From Arthrobacter sp. PM3 (GTDB lineage: Bacteria; Actinomycetota; Actinomycetes; Actinomycetales; Micrococcaceae), in assembly GCF_003352915.1 (NCBI RefSeq), contig NZ_CP022314.1, forward strand, positions 3,676,677-3,740,676: 64,000 nucleotides of DNA, in the 5' to 3' direction. The position numbers were made by a program, and so were the translations under genes. The notes beneath the pieces are model-generated. The model saw only the letters and a program-made list of their open reading frames with translations. It was not told the origin of the DNA and searched no databases. Each line of letters starts with the position of its first letter. Position 1 is the stretch's first letter. Of the stretch, positions 1 to 10,654 are shown in pieces.

Positions 1-458
1 GGGGCGTCGGCGTCGAACAGGCCCCGCATCCGGCGCTGGGAATACGCGAACCCGACCGCCGAGGCCAGGCCCTGGCCCAGCGGGCCGGTGGTGATCTCCA
101 CCCCGGCCGTGTGCTTGTACTCCGGGTGCCCCGGGGTCAGCGACCCCCAGGTCCGCAAAGCCTCCAGGTCCTCCAACTCCAGGCCGTACCCGGCCAGGAA
201 CAACTGGATGTACAGGGTCAGGGACGTGTGGCCCGGAGACAGGATGAACCGGTCCCGGCCCAGCCAGTCCGGGTTCTTCGGATCGTGCCGCATCAGCTTC
301 TGGAAGAGAAGGTACGCCGCCGGGGCCAGGCTCATCGCCGTCCCCGGGTGCCCGTTACCGACCTTCTCCACCGCGTCAGCAGCCAGCACCCGGACCGTGT
401 CAACAGCCTTCCGGTCCAGATCGGTCCATGACAGTTCTTGCTCTTCCAAATGTGGCAC
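1..458 (-). CDS. tkt: Transketolase, N-terminal part (runs off window)
   Basis: Transketolase moves two-carbon ketol units between sugar phosphates with thiamine diphosphate, in the non-oxidative pentose phosphate pathway in the cytoplasm. About 152 N-terminal residues lie in the window; the rest is beyond base 1. Visible family signatures are GNGHPGTAMSLAP near residue 35, the DRFILSPGHTS block, and TTGPLGQG, which belongs to the pyrimidine/pyrophosphate-binding half. I chose GTG at 458 (protein starts MPHLEEQELSWTDLD) because AGAGGGG sits about 10 bases upstream. It is divergent from ctaB, the same tkt/ctaB arrangement known in mycobacteria (Rv1449c/Rv1451). Identity is very secure; only the exact start is inferred. 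Confidence 0.95.
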   Translation of the reverse strand, partial: MPHLEEQELSWTDLDRKAVDTVRVLAADAVEKVGNGHPGTAMSLAPAAYLLFQKLMRHDPKNPDWLGRDRFILSPGHTSLTLYIQLFLAGYGLELEDLEALRTWGSLTPGHPEYKHTAGVEITTGPLGQGLASAVGFAYSQRRMRGLFDADA

Positions 459-947
459 GAAAACCGAGCCCCTCTCTGTGCTGACGGCCGCCGGTACGCT
501 CGGTCCTGCCTCGGGCACAGTTCGGTGCCCGCTGCGGTTCGTACCAGCCGTTCACCATCGAAACGTTGATCTATCATTCAGACGCAGGTGCAGAGCGGCC
601 TGGTCGGCAATTGCCTACATGCGCGGCTCGTGTGCGCTGATCTACTGACAGCCTAGTCCCATTCCACTGGGTGGTCAGCGTATATCTCACCAATTGGACC
701 TGATTTCGCTTATATGAATCACCGCCGCCAATTGCGGCTGTGAGCCGGCGTTAACGCGCCGGAATCATGAGGGGCGCCGGGCGGCCCGGGCGCGGGCGGC
801 GTCACGGTATGATGGGTGGTGGCCTCCGGCTGGGGCGGGGACGCGGGCGCGCGCTGTGCGCGGCGCCCGATCCGAAGCTTGAAAAGCGTTGCGACATCCA
901 CCCCGGGCTGCCCCGCCAGACAGAACTGCCAAGCCAGACAGAACAGA
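459..947. promoter_or_regulatory. Divergent tkt/ctaB intergenic region
   Basis: This 489-base stretch has no believable gene; open frames here are antisense or shadow frames. Bases about 650-720 are clearly AT-richer than the surroundings (TATATCTCACCAATTGG and TTATATGAATC), as expected for back-to-back promoters. A CCGGCG-N6-CGCCGG inverted repeat lies near 746-763 and GCCGC-CAATT-GCGGC near 724-738. No confident -35/-10 pair can be assigned by eye. Confidence 0.4.
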
Positions 948-1910
948 GTGACTGCCACTGTGAGCACAACAAATACGCCGCTGAACGCGTCCCGGGCTTC
1001 GGGAAGAATGGGCTTCGGCCGCAAAGCCAAGGCCTACCTGGCGCTCACGAAGCCGCGCGTCATCGAGCTCCTGCTCGTCAGCACCCTGCCCACCATGATC
1101 TATGCCGAACGTGGATTCCCCTCTGTCGCACTGATCATGGCGACGCTGGTGGGCGGTGCATTCGCTGCCGGTTCCGCAGGGGCGTTTAACTGCTACATCG
1201 ACCGTGACATCGACAAGCTCATGCACCGCACGGAGAACCGGCCGCTGGTCACGGGCGAGGTGACCCCCCGCGAAGCCCTCGTCTTCTCCTGGCTGCTCGG
1301 CGCTGCCGCGATCGCCATCCTCTGGTTTGGAGCCAACCCGCTCTCCGCGTGGCTGGGCCTGGGCGCCATCGTCTTCTACGTGGTGATCTACACCATGATC
1401 CTCAAGCGGCGCACGGCCCAGAACATTGTGTGGGGCGGTGCCGCGGGGTGCTTCCCCGTGCTGATCGCCTGGGCCGCCGTCACCAACACTGTGGAGTGGC
1501 CCGCCGTCGTGCTCTTCATGGTGATCTTCCTCTGGACCCCGCCGCACTACTGGCCGCTGTCCATGCGGTACGGCGAGGACTACCGCAACGCCAACGTGCC
1601 GATGCTTGGCGCCATTGCCGGCGCCAAGGTGGTCTCCGTGCAGGTTGTTCTCTACGCGTGGGCCATGGTGGCCTGCTCGCTGCTGATGATCCCCGCCGGC
1701 GGCGCGGGCTGGGTCTACACGGTGACGGCCGTCGCGGCCGGTGCCTGGTTCCTCTACGAGTCGCACGCCCTCTACAACCGCGCCCAGGCGGGGGATGTGT
1801 CCAACAAGGGCGCCATGAAGGTCTTCCACGGTTCCATCAGCTACCTGACCCTGCTCTTCATTGCCCTCGCGGTGGACCCGTTCGTCGGGTCGGCCGTTAT
1901 GGCCGGCTAA
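948..1910 (+). CDS. ctaB: Protoheme IX farnesyltransferase (heme O synthase)
   Basis: It transfers a farnesyl group to protoheme to give heme O, the step before heme A in aa3 cytochrome oxidase assembly. It is an integral membrane UbiA-family enzyme. The first Asp-rich motif is [19 protein letters not shown] and the second conserved loop is [13 protein letters not shown]; about nine hydrophobic segments are seen and the length (about 320 aa) is normal. The open frame extends upstream to 816, but the extension is low-complexity and Arg-rich, so I place the start at GTG 948 (VTATVSTT); GTG 960 is the alternative. ctaA, the next enzyme in the pathway, lies 3 kb away on the other strand. A strong hairpin follows the gene. 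Confidence 0.93.
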   Translation: MTATVSTTNTPLNASRASGRMGFGRKAKAYLALTKPRVIELLLVSTLPTMIYAERGFPSVALIMATLVGGAFAAGSAGAFNCYIDRDIDKLMHRTENRPLVTGEVTPREALVFSWLLGAAAIAILWFGANPLSAWLGLGAIVFYVVIYTMILKRRTAQNIVWGGAAGCFPVLIAWAAVTNTVEWPAVVLFMVIFLWTPPHYWPLSMRYGEDYRNANVPMLGAIAGAKVVSVQVVLYAWAMVACSLLMIPAGGAGWVYTVTAVAAGAWFLYESHALYNRAQAGDVSNKGAMKVFHGSISYLTLLFIALAVDPFVGSAVMAG

Positions 1911-1934
1911 ACGCCCCGGGTACAACAGCACAGG

Positions 1935-1984
1935 CAGACGGCAGACGCCCCCTCACCCATGGGTGAAGGGGCGTCTGCCGTCTG
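1935..1984. terminator. Bidirectional hairpin terminator between ctaB and acyltransferase
   Basis: Arms 1935-1958 and 1961-1984 pair over 24 bases with a single mismatch and a two-base centre (CACCC-AT-GGGTG). It lies between two convergent genes, so it probably ends both transcripts. There is no long T-tract. Confidence 0.8.
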
Positions 1985-2003
1985 CTGCCGTCCTGGCCCG
2001 TGG

Positions 2004-3206
2004 TTACGGGCTTGTGGCCCGCCGGCGCGCATAGTAGGCATCGAAGCGGATCCGTGCGATGCGTCCCAGCCTTTCAACCGTGTGCCAACTGATGACCGCA
2101 ATAAGCAGCGTCGCCGCAATGGCGGACACCGCCACGAGCGGCGGCAGATCCGCCGTCGAGCCTCCGTTCAGCCAAAGAATGACGACGTAGTTCCACAGGT
2201 AGGCGGCGTAGGAAATGGTGCCCAGCAGCTGGAGCGGCCGCGTCCACGCGGGCATCGGGCGGGTGCGGGAGGCCGCCAGCGCCACCAGGACGGCCGCGGC
2301 GGCCATGGCCAGCGGGCCGCCGGCGAAGAAGAAGGCCGGCGTCTCGTTGGCTTTCGGGAAGAAAGCGAGTGCGGCCAGGACGGCGGCTGATCCGAGCAAG
2401 GCCACCAGCCGCACGTACCGGCCGGCGAGCCAGCCGAAGACATGGATCCGGTACAGGCGCAGCGCCGATCCGATAATCAGGCCCAGGCCCCAGGTCGTCG
2501 GCAGCGCGTAGACCAGCGAGTGCAACTGCGGGGCGAAGACCAGCATGGCCAGCACGCTGACCGCCATGAGGAATACCGCGACGGCAGCTGACCAGCCAAT
2601 CAGCCGCCCCTGCCGGTTGCGCCGGAGGGCAAGCACGAGCAGGGCCGGCCAGATCAGGTAGAACTGTTCCTCCACCGCCAGCGTCCAGAGCGGTCCGATC
2701 GCCATGCTGACGTCGAACGGCAGCGGCAGGTCCTTGAGGTAGGCGAGGCCGGCGAGGACAGTGTAGCCGACGATTCCCTTCGAACGGTCCCCGAGGACGT
2801 CCGTGGATAGCTCGACGATGGCATAGACGCCCAGGAAGGAAACCAGCGCAGGCACCAGACGGAACGCCCGGTGTGCGTAGAAACGGCCGTAACGGATCCT
2901 TCGGTGCTGTTCGATATCCCGGAGCAGCACGTTGGTGATCAGGTAGCCGCTCAGCACGAAGAAGGCAATGACGCCGATGATTCCGGCACCCTGGAAGACG
3001 CCCGGCCAGGAATGTCCCAGCAGGACGGCCCCCACGGCAGCGCCGCGCAGCACGTCCAGGCCGTCCAGCCGCGGGCGCGCAACGCTCCGCGGACCTGCGG
3101 CTTGGGGGCCGGTGTTCTTCGCAACTGTGGTTGTCGGGTAGGTGGTTGTCCGGTCTGAAGTTTCCTGGGCGGCCGTCGCGGCCGTTTCACCCGCTAGTAA
3201 CGCCAC
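2004..3206 (-). CDS. Acyltransferase 3 family membrane protein (OafA/YrhL-like)
   Basis: This is a membrane O-acyltransferase of the family that acetylates or acylates cell-surface polysaccharides, peptidoglycan or secondary metabolites. The acceptor cannot be told from sequence. The N-terminal 45 residues are Thr/Ala-rich and polar; then RLDGLDVLRGAAVGAVLLGH gives the family's R-x10-H motif near residue 55. Further signatures are FFVLSGYLIT, RFYAHRAFRLVPA and PLWTLAVEEQFYLIWP. About ten hydrophobic segments follow, and the usual C-terminal SGNH domain of OafA fusions is absent. The start is GTG 3206 with GGAGG five bases upstream. It is convergent with ctaB and appears monocistronic. Confidence 0.85.
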   Translation of the reverse strand: MALLAGETAATAAQETSDRTTTYPTTTVAKNTGPQAAGPRSVARPRLDGLDVLRGAAVGAVLLGHSWPGVFQGAGIIGVIAFFVLSGYLITNVLLRDIEQHRRIRYGRFYAHRAFRLVPALVSFLGVYAIVELSTDVLGDRSKGIVGYTVLAGLAYLKDLPLPFDVSMAIGPLWTLAVEEQFYLIWPALLVLALRRNRQGRLIGWSAAVAVFLMAVSVLAMLVFAPQLHSLVYALPTTWGLGLIIGSALRLYRIHVFGWLAGRYVRLVALLGSAAVLAALAFFPKANETPAFFFAGGPLAMAAAAVLVALAASRTRPMPAWTRPLQLLGTISYAAYLWNYVVILWLNGGSTADLPPLVAVSAIAATLLIAVISWHTVERLGRIARIRFDAYYARRRATSP

Positions 3207-3379
3207 ATAACCTCCGGGGCCTCTGTCCGGCCGGTCTTGATCTCCGCTGAACTAAGGCAAAACCGGGCCGTTCCTCTTCGTGTGAATGTGCTGGCGGCGT
3301 AAGTACGCCTGCTTCCTATTATCCCCGAAGAGGCTGAGTGAAACCTGACTCCGGGCTCCGGGCCCGGAGGCCGCGCCTG

Positions 3380-3904
3380 TCAGAGGTTGTGGGCGAGCAG
3401 TTCCAGGCCGATCACCAGGAGGCTCAGGACCACTTCGGCGAACATGATGGCGGCTTTGTGGTGCAGCGGGATCGGGAGGTTCCGGATCGCCAGGAAGCCC
3501 ACGACGCCGAGCGAGACAACGAGGACGGCGATCGCCCACCCCAGCGCCGTGGCCGTGGACAGCAGCCCCAGGCCGGCGGCGGCGAGGAGGATCAGCGGCG
3601 TCACGAGGACGCCGAGGCCCTCGGCACTGACCGCCATCATGCGGCGGAGTTCTGCGCCGGTGGGCAGCGTGGAATGGACGGTCAGGTGGCTGAGGAGGTC
3701 GGCAACGAAGATGCCCAGGAGCGAACCGATCACCACGATGCTGAGGGTGGCCGCCGCGGCGGCCGGTGTGGTCTCGTCCGCGTGGCTCCGAAGCGCCAGG
3801 ACGACGGCCAGGCTCGTGAAGATTATGTAGACGCGTTCCTTGAGGCTCGCGGCGCGGTGAAGGGCAGACGGGGTGGGCGGCGCGGACGGTTCAAGGGCAT
3901 CCAT
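3380..3904 (-). CDS. Small integral membrane protein of unknown function
   Basis: No family is recognised with confidence. The 174-aa product begins MDALEPSAPPTPSALHRAA, has a Lys/Arg-containing amphipathic stretch (SLKERVYIIF), and then about four hydrophobic segments (around residues 35-60, 70-90, 105-130 and 140-170). Charged turns include RSHADET. The frame is open up to 4039, but I chose ATG 3904 because GGAAGG lies nine bases upstream and the extra N-terminus looks non-coding. It lies about 230 bases downstream of ctaA on the same strand, beyond a long palindrome, so it is probably a separate transcript. Confidence 0.6.
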   Translation of the reverse strand: MDALEPSAPPTPSALHRAASLKERVYIIFTSLAVVLALRSHADETTPAAAAATLSIVVIGSLLGIFVADLLSHLTVHSTLPTGAELRRMMAVSAEGLGVLVTPLILLAAAGLGLLSTATALGWAIAVLVVSLGVVGFLAIRNLPIPLHHKAAIMFAEVVLSLLVIGLELLAHNL

Positions 3905-4044
3905 GTGAGAAGGCCTTCCGGTAAGCGTCACAGGAGTGAACGAACCCATGCTCACGACCGCAACGATCCAAATGCATGCCATCCCATAGTGCCCCGGGGA
4001 ATCCCGCCGGGGCCAGAGCGCGGCGGGATCCAGCCCCATAAATG

Positions 4045-4113
4045 AAGCAACGCGGGGTCATTTGTGGCCCATCCGGGACGCCCGGACGGACCACAAATGA
4101 CCCCGCGTTGCTT
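4045..4113. repeat. Long perfect palindrome downstream of ctaA
   Basis: Arms 4045-4067 and 4091-4113 are perfect 23-base inverse complements (AAGCAACGCGGGGTCATTTG...). A smaller nested hairpin, TCCGGG-ACG-CCCGGA, lies in the loop. It sits right after the ctaA stop and can act as its terminator. The long perfect arms and nested design also fit a dispersed palindromic repeat. Confidence 0.8.
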
Positions 4114-4131
4114 GCGGGCGGAGCTATGTGG

Positions 4132-5082
4132 CTACGGCTGGCCGGTCGGACTGTAACGCGCCAGGTCTGCGGCGTTGGTGGCCGCGCACATCAGTAGGGC
4201 GGCCGCCAGCATGTGGGCACCCACCAGCAGCGCCGGGATGCCGTTGTAGTACTGCGCGAAGCCGATGACGGCCTGCAGCACCGTGACGCCCAGGAGCATG
4301 AACACCGCGGAGCGGAACGGCCCGGGGATCCGCCCGCGAAGCACGAGGAACACACCGAACAGCGTGCCGGCGGTCACCAGGTAGGCCGGTACCGCGTGGA
4401 TGTGCGCGAACAGGTCCCAGTCGAGGTCATTGCGCGGGGCGTTGGCGTCGCCGGCGTGCGGCCCGGCACCGGTGACCACGACGCCCAGGCAGACGGCCAG
4501 GGCGGAGAAGAGCGCGACGGCGGTCATCACCGGACGGGCGACACCCGGCAGGGCCGGCAGTTGCACGGTCCGGGCCTTGCCGGTGCGGCCGTAGGCGCGG
4601 TTGACCAGCAGGGTTGCCAGGACCACCAGGGCCATGGAGACCAGGAAGTGCAGGCCCACCACCCAGGGGTTGAGCCCGGTCAGCACCGTGATCCCGCCGA
4701 TCACGGCCTGTGCCGGGATGCTGGCGAGCAGGCCCAGGGCCAACAGGAAGAGGTCACGGCGTTCCTTGCGGAGGTTCCACAGGTAGACCAGCATCATGAC
4801 GGCGACGGCGGCCAGTGCGAACGTCAGGAGCCGGTTGCCGAATTCGATGATCCCGTGGAAGCCCATTTCCGGCGTGGTCACCAGGGACTCGTCCGTGCAG
4901 CGCGGCCAGGTGGGGCAGCCGAGGCCCGAGGCCGTCAGGCGCACGGCGCCGCCGGTGACCACCAGGACGATCTGCCCGACGAGGGACAGCACGGCCAGCC
5001 GCCGGATCGTCTTGTCGACCTTGACGGGCAGCCGGGAGGTGAATCCGGACACGATCCGGGGTGTGCGTGACGCCGTGCTCAC
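4132..5082 (-). CDS. ctaA: Heme A synthase
   Basis: It oxidises the methyl group of heme O to the formyl group of heme A for cytochrome aa3 oxidase. It is a COX15/CtaA-family membrane enzyme with about eight transmembrane helices. The conserved His residues expected to bind the two hemes appear in FHGIIEFGNR, VGLHFLVS, HIHAVPAYL and VGAHMLAAAL. The loop GLGCPTWPRC has the Cys pair typical of Gram-positive CtaA. The start is GTG 5082 (protein VSTASRTPRIVSG). It follows the ABC-2 permease by only seven bases, so the three genes on this strand probably form one transcript; a CtaA homologue neighbours ABC transporter genes in the equivalent mycobacterial locus too. Confidence 0.93.
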   Translation of the reverse strand: MSTASRTPRIVSGFTSRLPVKVDKTIRRLAVLSLVGQIVLVVTGGAVRLTASGLGCPTWPRCTDESLVTTPEMGFHGIIEFGNRLLTFALAAVAVMMLVYLWNLRKERRDLFLLALGLLASIPAQAVIGGITVLTGLNPWVVGLHFLVSMALVVLATLLVNRAYGRTGKARTVQLPALPGVARPVMTAVALFSALAVCLGVVVTGAGPHAGDANAPRNDLDWDLFAHIHAVPAYLVTAGTLFGVFLVLRGRIPGPFRSAVFMLLGVTVLQAVIGFAQYYNGIPALLVGAHMLAAALLMCAATNAADLARYSPTGQP

Positions 5083-5089
5083 AGTTTTC

Positions 5090-5902
5090 TCAATTCCATT
5101 TGAACCAACGGATTGCCGCGCCGCCGGCGATCGCCGTCCAGAGCAGCAGGACAAAGACGCCGGCCGCGTTGACGCTGCCGTACAGGAAAGCATCCCTCAG
5201 CGCCTGGCCCAGCGCGCCGGAGGGGAGGAAGTGCACCACGGCCTGGGCCAGGGCGGGCAGCCGCTCGGCCGGGATCACGATCCCGCCGAGGGCGCCGAGC
5301 AGGATCCAGAGCAGGTTGGTGATGGCCAGGGTGGCCTCGGGCCGGACGGTCCCGGCGACCAGCAGCCCCAGCGCCGTGAAGGCGGCGGCCCCGAGGACCA
5401 GGATCGCCAGGCCGGACAGCCAGCCGGCAGGGTCGGGCTGCCAGCCCAGGACCAGCGCCACCGCGGTGACGATCAGCACCTGCACCGCCAGGACGGCCAG
5501 GACAGCCAGGATCTTTCCGGCGATCAGGCCCGTGCGGCCGAGGGGAGTGGTGGAGAGGAAGCGCAGGACGCCGTAGCGGCGGTCGAACCCGGTGGCGATG
5601 CCCTGGCCGGTGAAGGCGGTGGACATGGCGCACAGGGCCAGGATGCCGGGGACGGCCACGTTGATGCGGCTCGACCCGACACCATCCAGCAGCGGGGTTA
5701 CGGTCAGCCCGATCATGGCCAGCAGCGGCAGCACGATCGCCAGGATCAGCTGCTCACCGTTGCGCAGCATGGTGATGGTTTCGTACTGTCCCTGCAGCAG
5801 GATCCGGCGCAGCAGCGGGGCGGGTGCGCCGCCACGGGCCGTGCGGTGCTCGCTGCCCGTGGGGGCACTGCCCAGCGGGGCGCCGCCGGATACGCGATTC
5901 AT
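5090..5902 (-). CDS. ABC-2 type transporter permease
   Basis: This is the membrane half of an ABC exporter, about 270 aa. After a Gly/Ala-rich cytoplasmic N-terminus comes the LLRRILLQGQYETITMLRNGEQ helix typical of ABC-2 permeases, then six hydrophobic segments, with GFDRRYGVLRFLSTTPL in the first cytoplasmic loop (the usual ABC-2 signature). Its ATG (5902) overlaps the ATPase stop by four bases, so it is translationally coupled. The substrate is unknown. Placement between the SUF operon and ctaA is conserved in mycobacteria, which suggests a link to heme or cytochrome biogenesis, but that is inference. Confidence 0.85.
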   Translation of the reverse strand: MNRVSGGAPLGSAPTGSEHRTARGGAPAPLLRRILLQGQYETITMLRNGEQLILAIVLPLLAMIGLTVTPLLDGVGSSRINVAVPGILALCAMSTAFTGQGIATGFDRRYGVLRFLSTTPLGRTGLIAGKILAVLAVLAVQVLIVTAVALVLGWQPDPAGWLSGLAILVLGAAAFTALGLLVAGTVRPEATLAITNLLWILLGALGGIVIPAERLPALAQAVVHFLPSGALGQALRDAFLYGSVNAAGVFVLLLWTAIAGGAAIRWFKWN

Positions 5903-6861
5903 CGGATCTCCCTTCCGGAGATGTCCAGGAAGACGTCCTCGAGGCTGCGTGCCTGCAGGCTCAGCGAGCCGGGCATGATGCCGCGCGCAGCCCACCAGGC
6001 CGTGATTGCGGCGAGATCGGCGGGGGTCAGGGCGCCGGTTACGGCATAGCTGCCGGCCCGCGCCTCGGTGACGTCGACGCCGGCGGGCAGCACGCCGGTG
6101 AAGTCCAGTCCGGGTTCGGCCTCGAACAGTAGCGTGCGGATGTGCTGTCCGGCGTCGGGAAGCTCGTGGCGCAGGAGCTGCGCGACGGTGCCTTCGGCGA
6201 CGTTCCGGCCGGCGTCGATGATGTAGACGTAGTCGGCCAGTCGCTGGGCGTCGTCCATCAGGTGCGTGGTCAAGACAATGCCCATGCCGCTGTTGCGCAG
6301 CTCGGCGATGAGATCGAAGACCACCTGGCGGGACTGCGGGTCCAGGCCGGCGCTTGGTTCGTCGAGGAACAGGACTTCGGGGTTGCCGACCAGCGCCGCG
6401 GCCAGCGCGAGCCGCTGTTTCTGTCCGCCGGACAGGCGTCGCACCGAGGTCCGGCTGAACGAGTCGATGCCCAGCCGGGCGATGAGTTCGTCCACCGGCC
6501 ACGGGTTCTGGTACATGCCTGCAATATGCCGGAGCAGCGGGATGGGACGGGCAGACGGCGGCAGTCCGCCATCCTGGAGCATGACCCCGACCCGTGCACG
6601 CAGGCCTGCCCCGGCCGCGTCCGGATCCTCGCCGAGGAGGCTGACGGTGCCGGCGGTCCGCCGCTGCAGCCCCTGGGCGCATTCGATGGTGGTTGTTTTG
6701 CCGGCACCGTTGGCCCCCAGGAGGGCCGTGACCTGGCCGCGTTCGGCCATGAGGGACAGGCCGCTGACCACGCGCAGCATCTTGCCGTCCAGGGTGGGCA
6801 GTGGACCAACATCCTTGACGAGCCCGTCGATAGTCAGGACGGGGGATTCGGGAGATCGCAC
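5899..6861 (-). CDS. ABC transporter ATP-binding protein (exporter type)
   Basis: It supplies ATP hydrolysis for the neighbouring ABC-2 permease. Walker A is GANGAGKTT (near residue 50), the signature is RLSGGQKQR, Walker B is VLFLDEPSAGLD, and the switch His is in LTTHLMDDA. The 320-aa length includes a C-terminal extension of about 90 residues after the nucleotide-binding domain, common in DrrA-like and CcmA-like subunits. It starts at ATG 6861 and is the first gene of a minus-strand transcript with permease and ctaA, divergent from sufR. The 136-base divergent region could let SufR influence both sides, but no box proves this. Confidence 0.88.
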   Translation of the reverse strand: MRSPESPVLTIDGLVKDVGPLPTLDGKMLRVVSGLSLMAERGQVTALLGANGAGKTTTIECAQGLQRRTAGTVSLLGEDPDAAGAGLRARVGVMLQDGGLPPSARPIPLLRHIAGMYQNPWPVDELIARLGIDSFSRTSVRRLSGGQKQRLALAAALVGNPEVLFLDEPSAGLDPQSRQVVFDLIAELRNSGMGIVLTTHLMDDAQRLADYVYIIDAGRNVAEGTVAQLLRHELPDAGQHIRTLLFEAEPGLDFTGVLPAGVDVTEARAGSYAVTGALTPADLAAITAWWAARGIMPGSLSLQARSLEDVFLDISGREIR

Positions 6862-6997
6862 CAGAACATTCTACGGGATGTAGTACGGCTGTTTCCCGGC
6901 GCGCATGTCTGCCTGCCGCTGCTTGCCGGGTGCGGAGGCAAGCCATGCCTTACTGGAATGCCGGAGTAAATTACGACATGATTGTGTTGTGTATTCC

Positions 6998-7875
6998 GTG
7001 AGTTCCCCCGCATCTGAGGCCCTGCCCTCGCGCGGCTCCGCGCGCGACGGCGCCGGCCGCCCGCACGTGGCAGTCGTTCCGGACGTGCCCGCGGCTGCTC
7101 CTGCCGTCGGCGGGAGCCACACCCACAGCCACTCCCACGATGCCGAAGAGCGCACCCGCGACCGTGTCCTGAACGCCGTCCTGGAGCACGGGCCCATCAG
7201 CGCGGCCGAACTCGGCGACCTCCTGGGCTTCACCCCCGCCGCCGTCCGCCGCCACCTGGACCACCTCTCGCGCAGCGGCGTGATCGAGGTCAAGCGGGTT
7301 GCCCGCGCCGGTGCCGGCGCCGGACGGCCCGCCCGCCGGTACGTGCTCAGCTCCCAGGGCCAGTCCACTCTCGGCAACGACTATCTCGACATCGCCACCG
7401 TTGCCCTGCGCCGCCTGGGCGAGGCGGCCGGGCCCGGGGCAGTGCGGCAGTTCGCCGTCGAGCGGTTCGCCGACATGGAACGCCGCTACGCGCCCGAAAT
7501 CGAACAGGCCGGGCCGGACATCACGGCCCGCGCCCAGGCCCTCTCCGAAGCGCTGAGCCGCGACGGATTCGTCGCCTCAGCGCAGTCGATTGAAGCCAAA
7601 GCACCGCTCCCGGCGGCCCTCTCCAGCGTGCAGCTCTGCCAGGGGCACTGCCCCATCCAGCACCTGGCGGCCCAGTTCCCCGTGTTCTGCGATGTGGAGA
7701 CCGAAGTGTTCTCCCGCCTGGTCGGCGTCGACGTGCGCCGGCTGTCCACCCTGGCACGCGGCGGGCACGTCTGCACCACCCACATACCTACGGGCCGTCC
7801 GGCCGCCGGGGCGTCCAGTCCCGCAGCCCCGGGCAACCCGGACGAAGTATCCAACCATCTGCAAGAAAGGCCGTG

Positions 7876-7876
<1 letters not shown>
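6998..7876 (+). CDS. sufR: SufR-type iron-sulfur transcriptional regulator of the SUF operon
   Basis: This is a winged-helix repressor that senses Fe-S status and controls the SUF assembly operon. The N-terminus (about 45 aa) is disordered with a His/Ser run (HTHSHSH). The HTH is at about residues 60-100 ([26 protein letters not shown]). The C-terminus carries four Cys at about 214, 218, 231 and 259 (C-x3-C-x12-C-x27-C), the cluster-binding pattern I recall for mycobacterial SufR. I chose GTG 6998; the frame is open further upstream but there the region is AT-rich and promoter-like. The sufB ATG overlaps the stop by one base, so it is the first gene of the operon and probably autoregulated. 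Confidence 0.9.
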
Positions 7877-9338
<1,462 letters not shown>

Positions 9339-9339
<1 letters not shown>

Positions 9340-10625
9340 TGACTGACATCACTACTGAAAAGGCCCGCATCGGCGCGCCCTCATCCCAGCCGTTCATCGA
9401 CGGCTTCACCGAGGAAGGCGAAAGCCTGTCCCCGCTGAACGCTGCGGAGTCCAAGTCCCCGCTGGCCGGCGAGGCCGTCAAGGCGCACTCGCACGGCGGC
9501 GGCGTCGGCATCCCGGACAGCTCACGCGCCGGTCGCCTGACCTCCTACAAGCTGGCCGACTTCAAGCCGCTCACCGGCATGGAAGAGGACTGGCGCTTCA
9601 CCCCGCTCAAGCGCCTCCGCGGCCTGCACACCGCCGTCCTCAACGGCGCGGCCCCGTCCGTCGCCGTCACCGCCCCGGACAGCGTCCGGGTCGAGAGGGT
9701 CGGCCGCGACGACGCCCGGATCGGCTCCGCCGGCATCCCGGAGGACCGGGTGTCCGCCAACGCCTGGGAAAACTTCACCGAAGCCACCGTCATCACGGTT
9801 CCGGCCGAGGTCCAGGCCGAGTCCGAGATCAGCGCCGTGCTGACCGGTCAGGGCACCGAGGCGTCCGCGCAGCACGTTGTCATCGTGGCCGAGAAGTTCG
9901 CCAAGGCTGTCGTTGTCCTGGACCACCAGGGCACGGCCGTCGTGTCCGAAAACGTCGAGATCGTCGTCGGGGACGGCGCGGACCTGACCGTCATCTCGCT
10001 CCAGGAATGGAACGACGACACCGTGCACGCCTCCTCCCAGCAGGCGAAGATCGGCCGCGACGCGAAATTCAAGCACATCGTCGTCAGCCTCGGCGGCGAC
10101 CTCGTGCGCGTCACGCCGTCGGCCCGCTTCGCCGCCCCGGGCGCCGAAGCGGAACTGCTCGGGCTCTACTTCGCCGACGCCGGCCAGCACCTGGAGCAGC
10201 GCCTGTTCGTTGATCACGGCGTGCCCAACTGCAAGTCGAACGTCCTGTACAAGGGCGCCCTGCAGGGCCGCAACGCGCACACCGTGTGGGTGGGCGACGT
10301 CCTGATCCGCAAGGAAGCCGAAGGCACCGACACCTACGAGGCCAACCGCAACCTGGTCCTGACCGACGGCGCCCGCGCCGACTCCGTGCCGAACCTTGAG
10401 ATCGAGACCGGCCTGATCGCCGGCGCCGGCCACGCCAGCGCCACCGGCCGCTTCGACGACGAGCACCTGTTCTACCTGATGGCCCGCGGCATTCCGGAAG
10501 ACGTGGCCCGCCGCCTCGTGGTCCGCGGCTTCCTGAACGAGATCATCCAGCAGATCAGGGTGCCGGCCATCGAGGAACGCCTCACGGCCGCCGTCGAACG
10601 CGAACTCGCGGCAACCAACCACTAG
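9339..10625 (+). CDS. sufD: Fe-S cluster assembly protein SufD
   Basis: SufD is the structural partner of SufB in SufBC2D and is needed for iron entry into the scaffold. The 428-aa protein has a variable N-terminal 70 residues with a His-containing HSHGGG stretch, then EDWRFTPLKRL and the C-terminal beta-helix region, with LFYLMARGIPEDVARRLVVRG matching the end of SufB. The start codon overlaps the sufB stop (TAATG), so translation is coupled. A 29-base gap and ACAGGACACC precede the next gene. The family assignment is firm because it shares the SufBD fold with its neighbour but is shorter and lacks the SufB cysteine block. Confidence 0.95.
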
Positions 10626-10654
10626 CCGGCACCGCCAGATAAACAGGACACCAG

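Noticed and set aside
88-648. Long open frame opposite transketolase
   Set aside because: It is antisense to tkt, whose frame gives clear family motifs; the product is Arg/Ser-rich shadow sequence.
765-1931. 388-aa open frame antisense to ctaB
   Set aside because: High-GC shadow of ctaB: no motif, Gly/His/Asp-rich composition.
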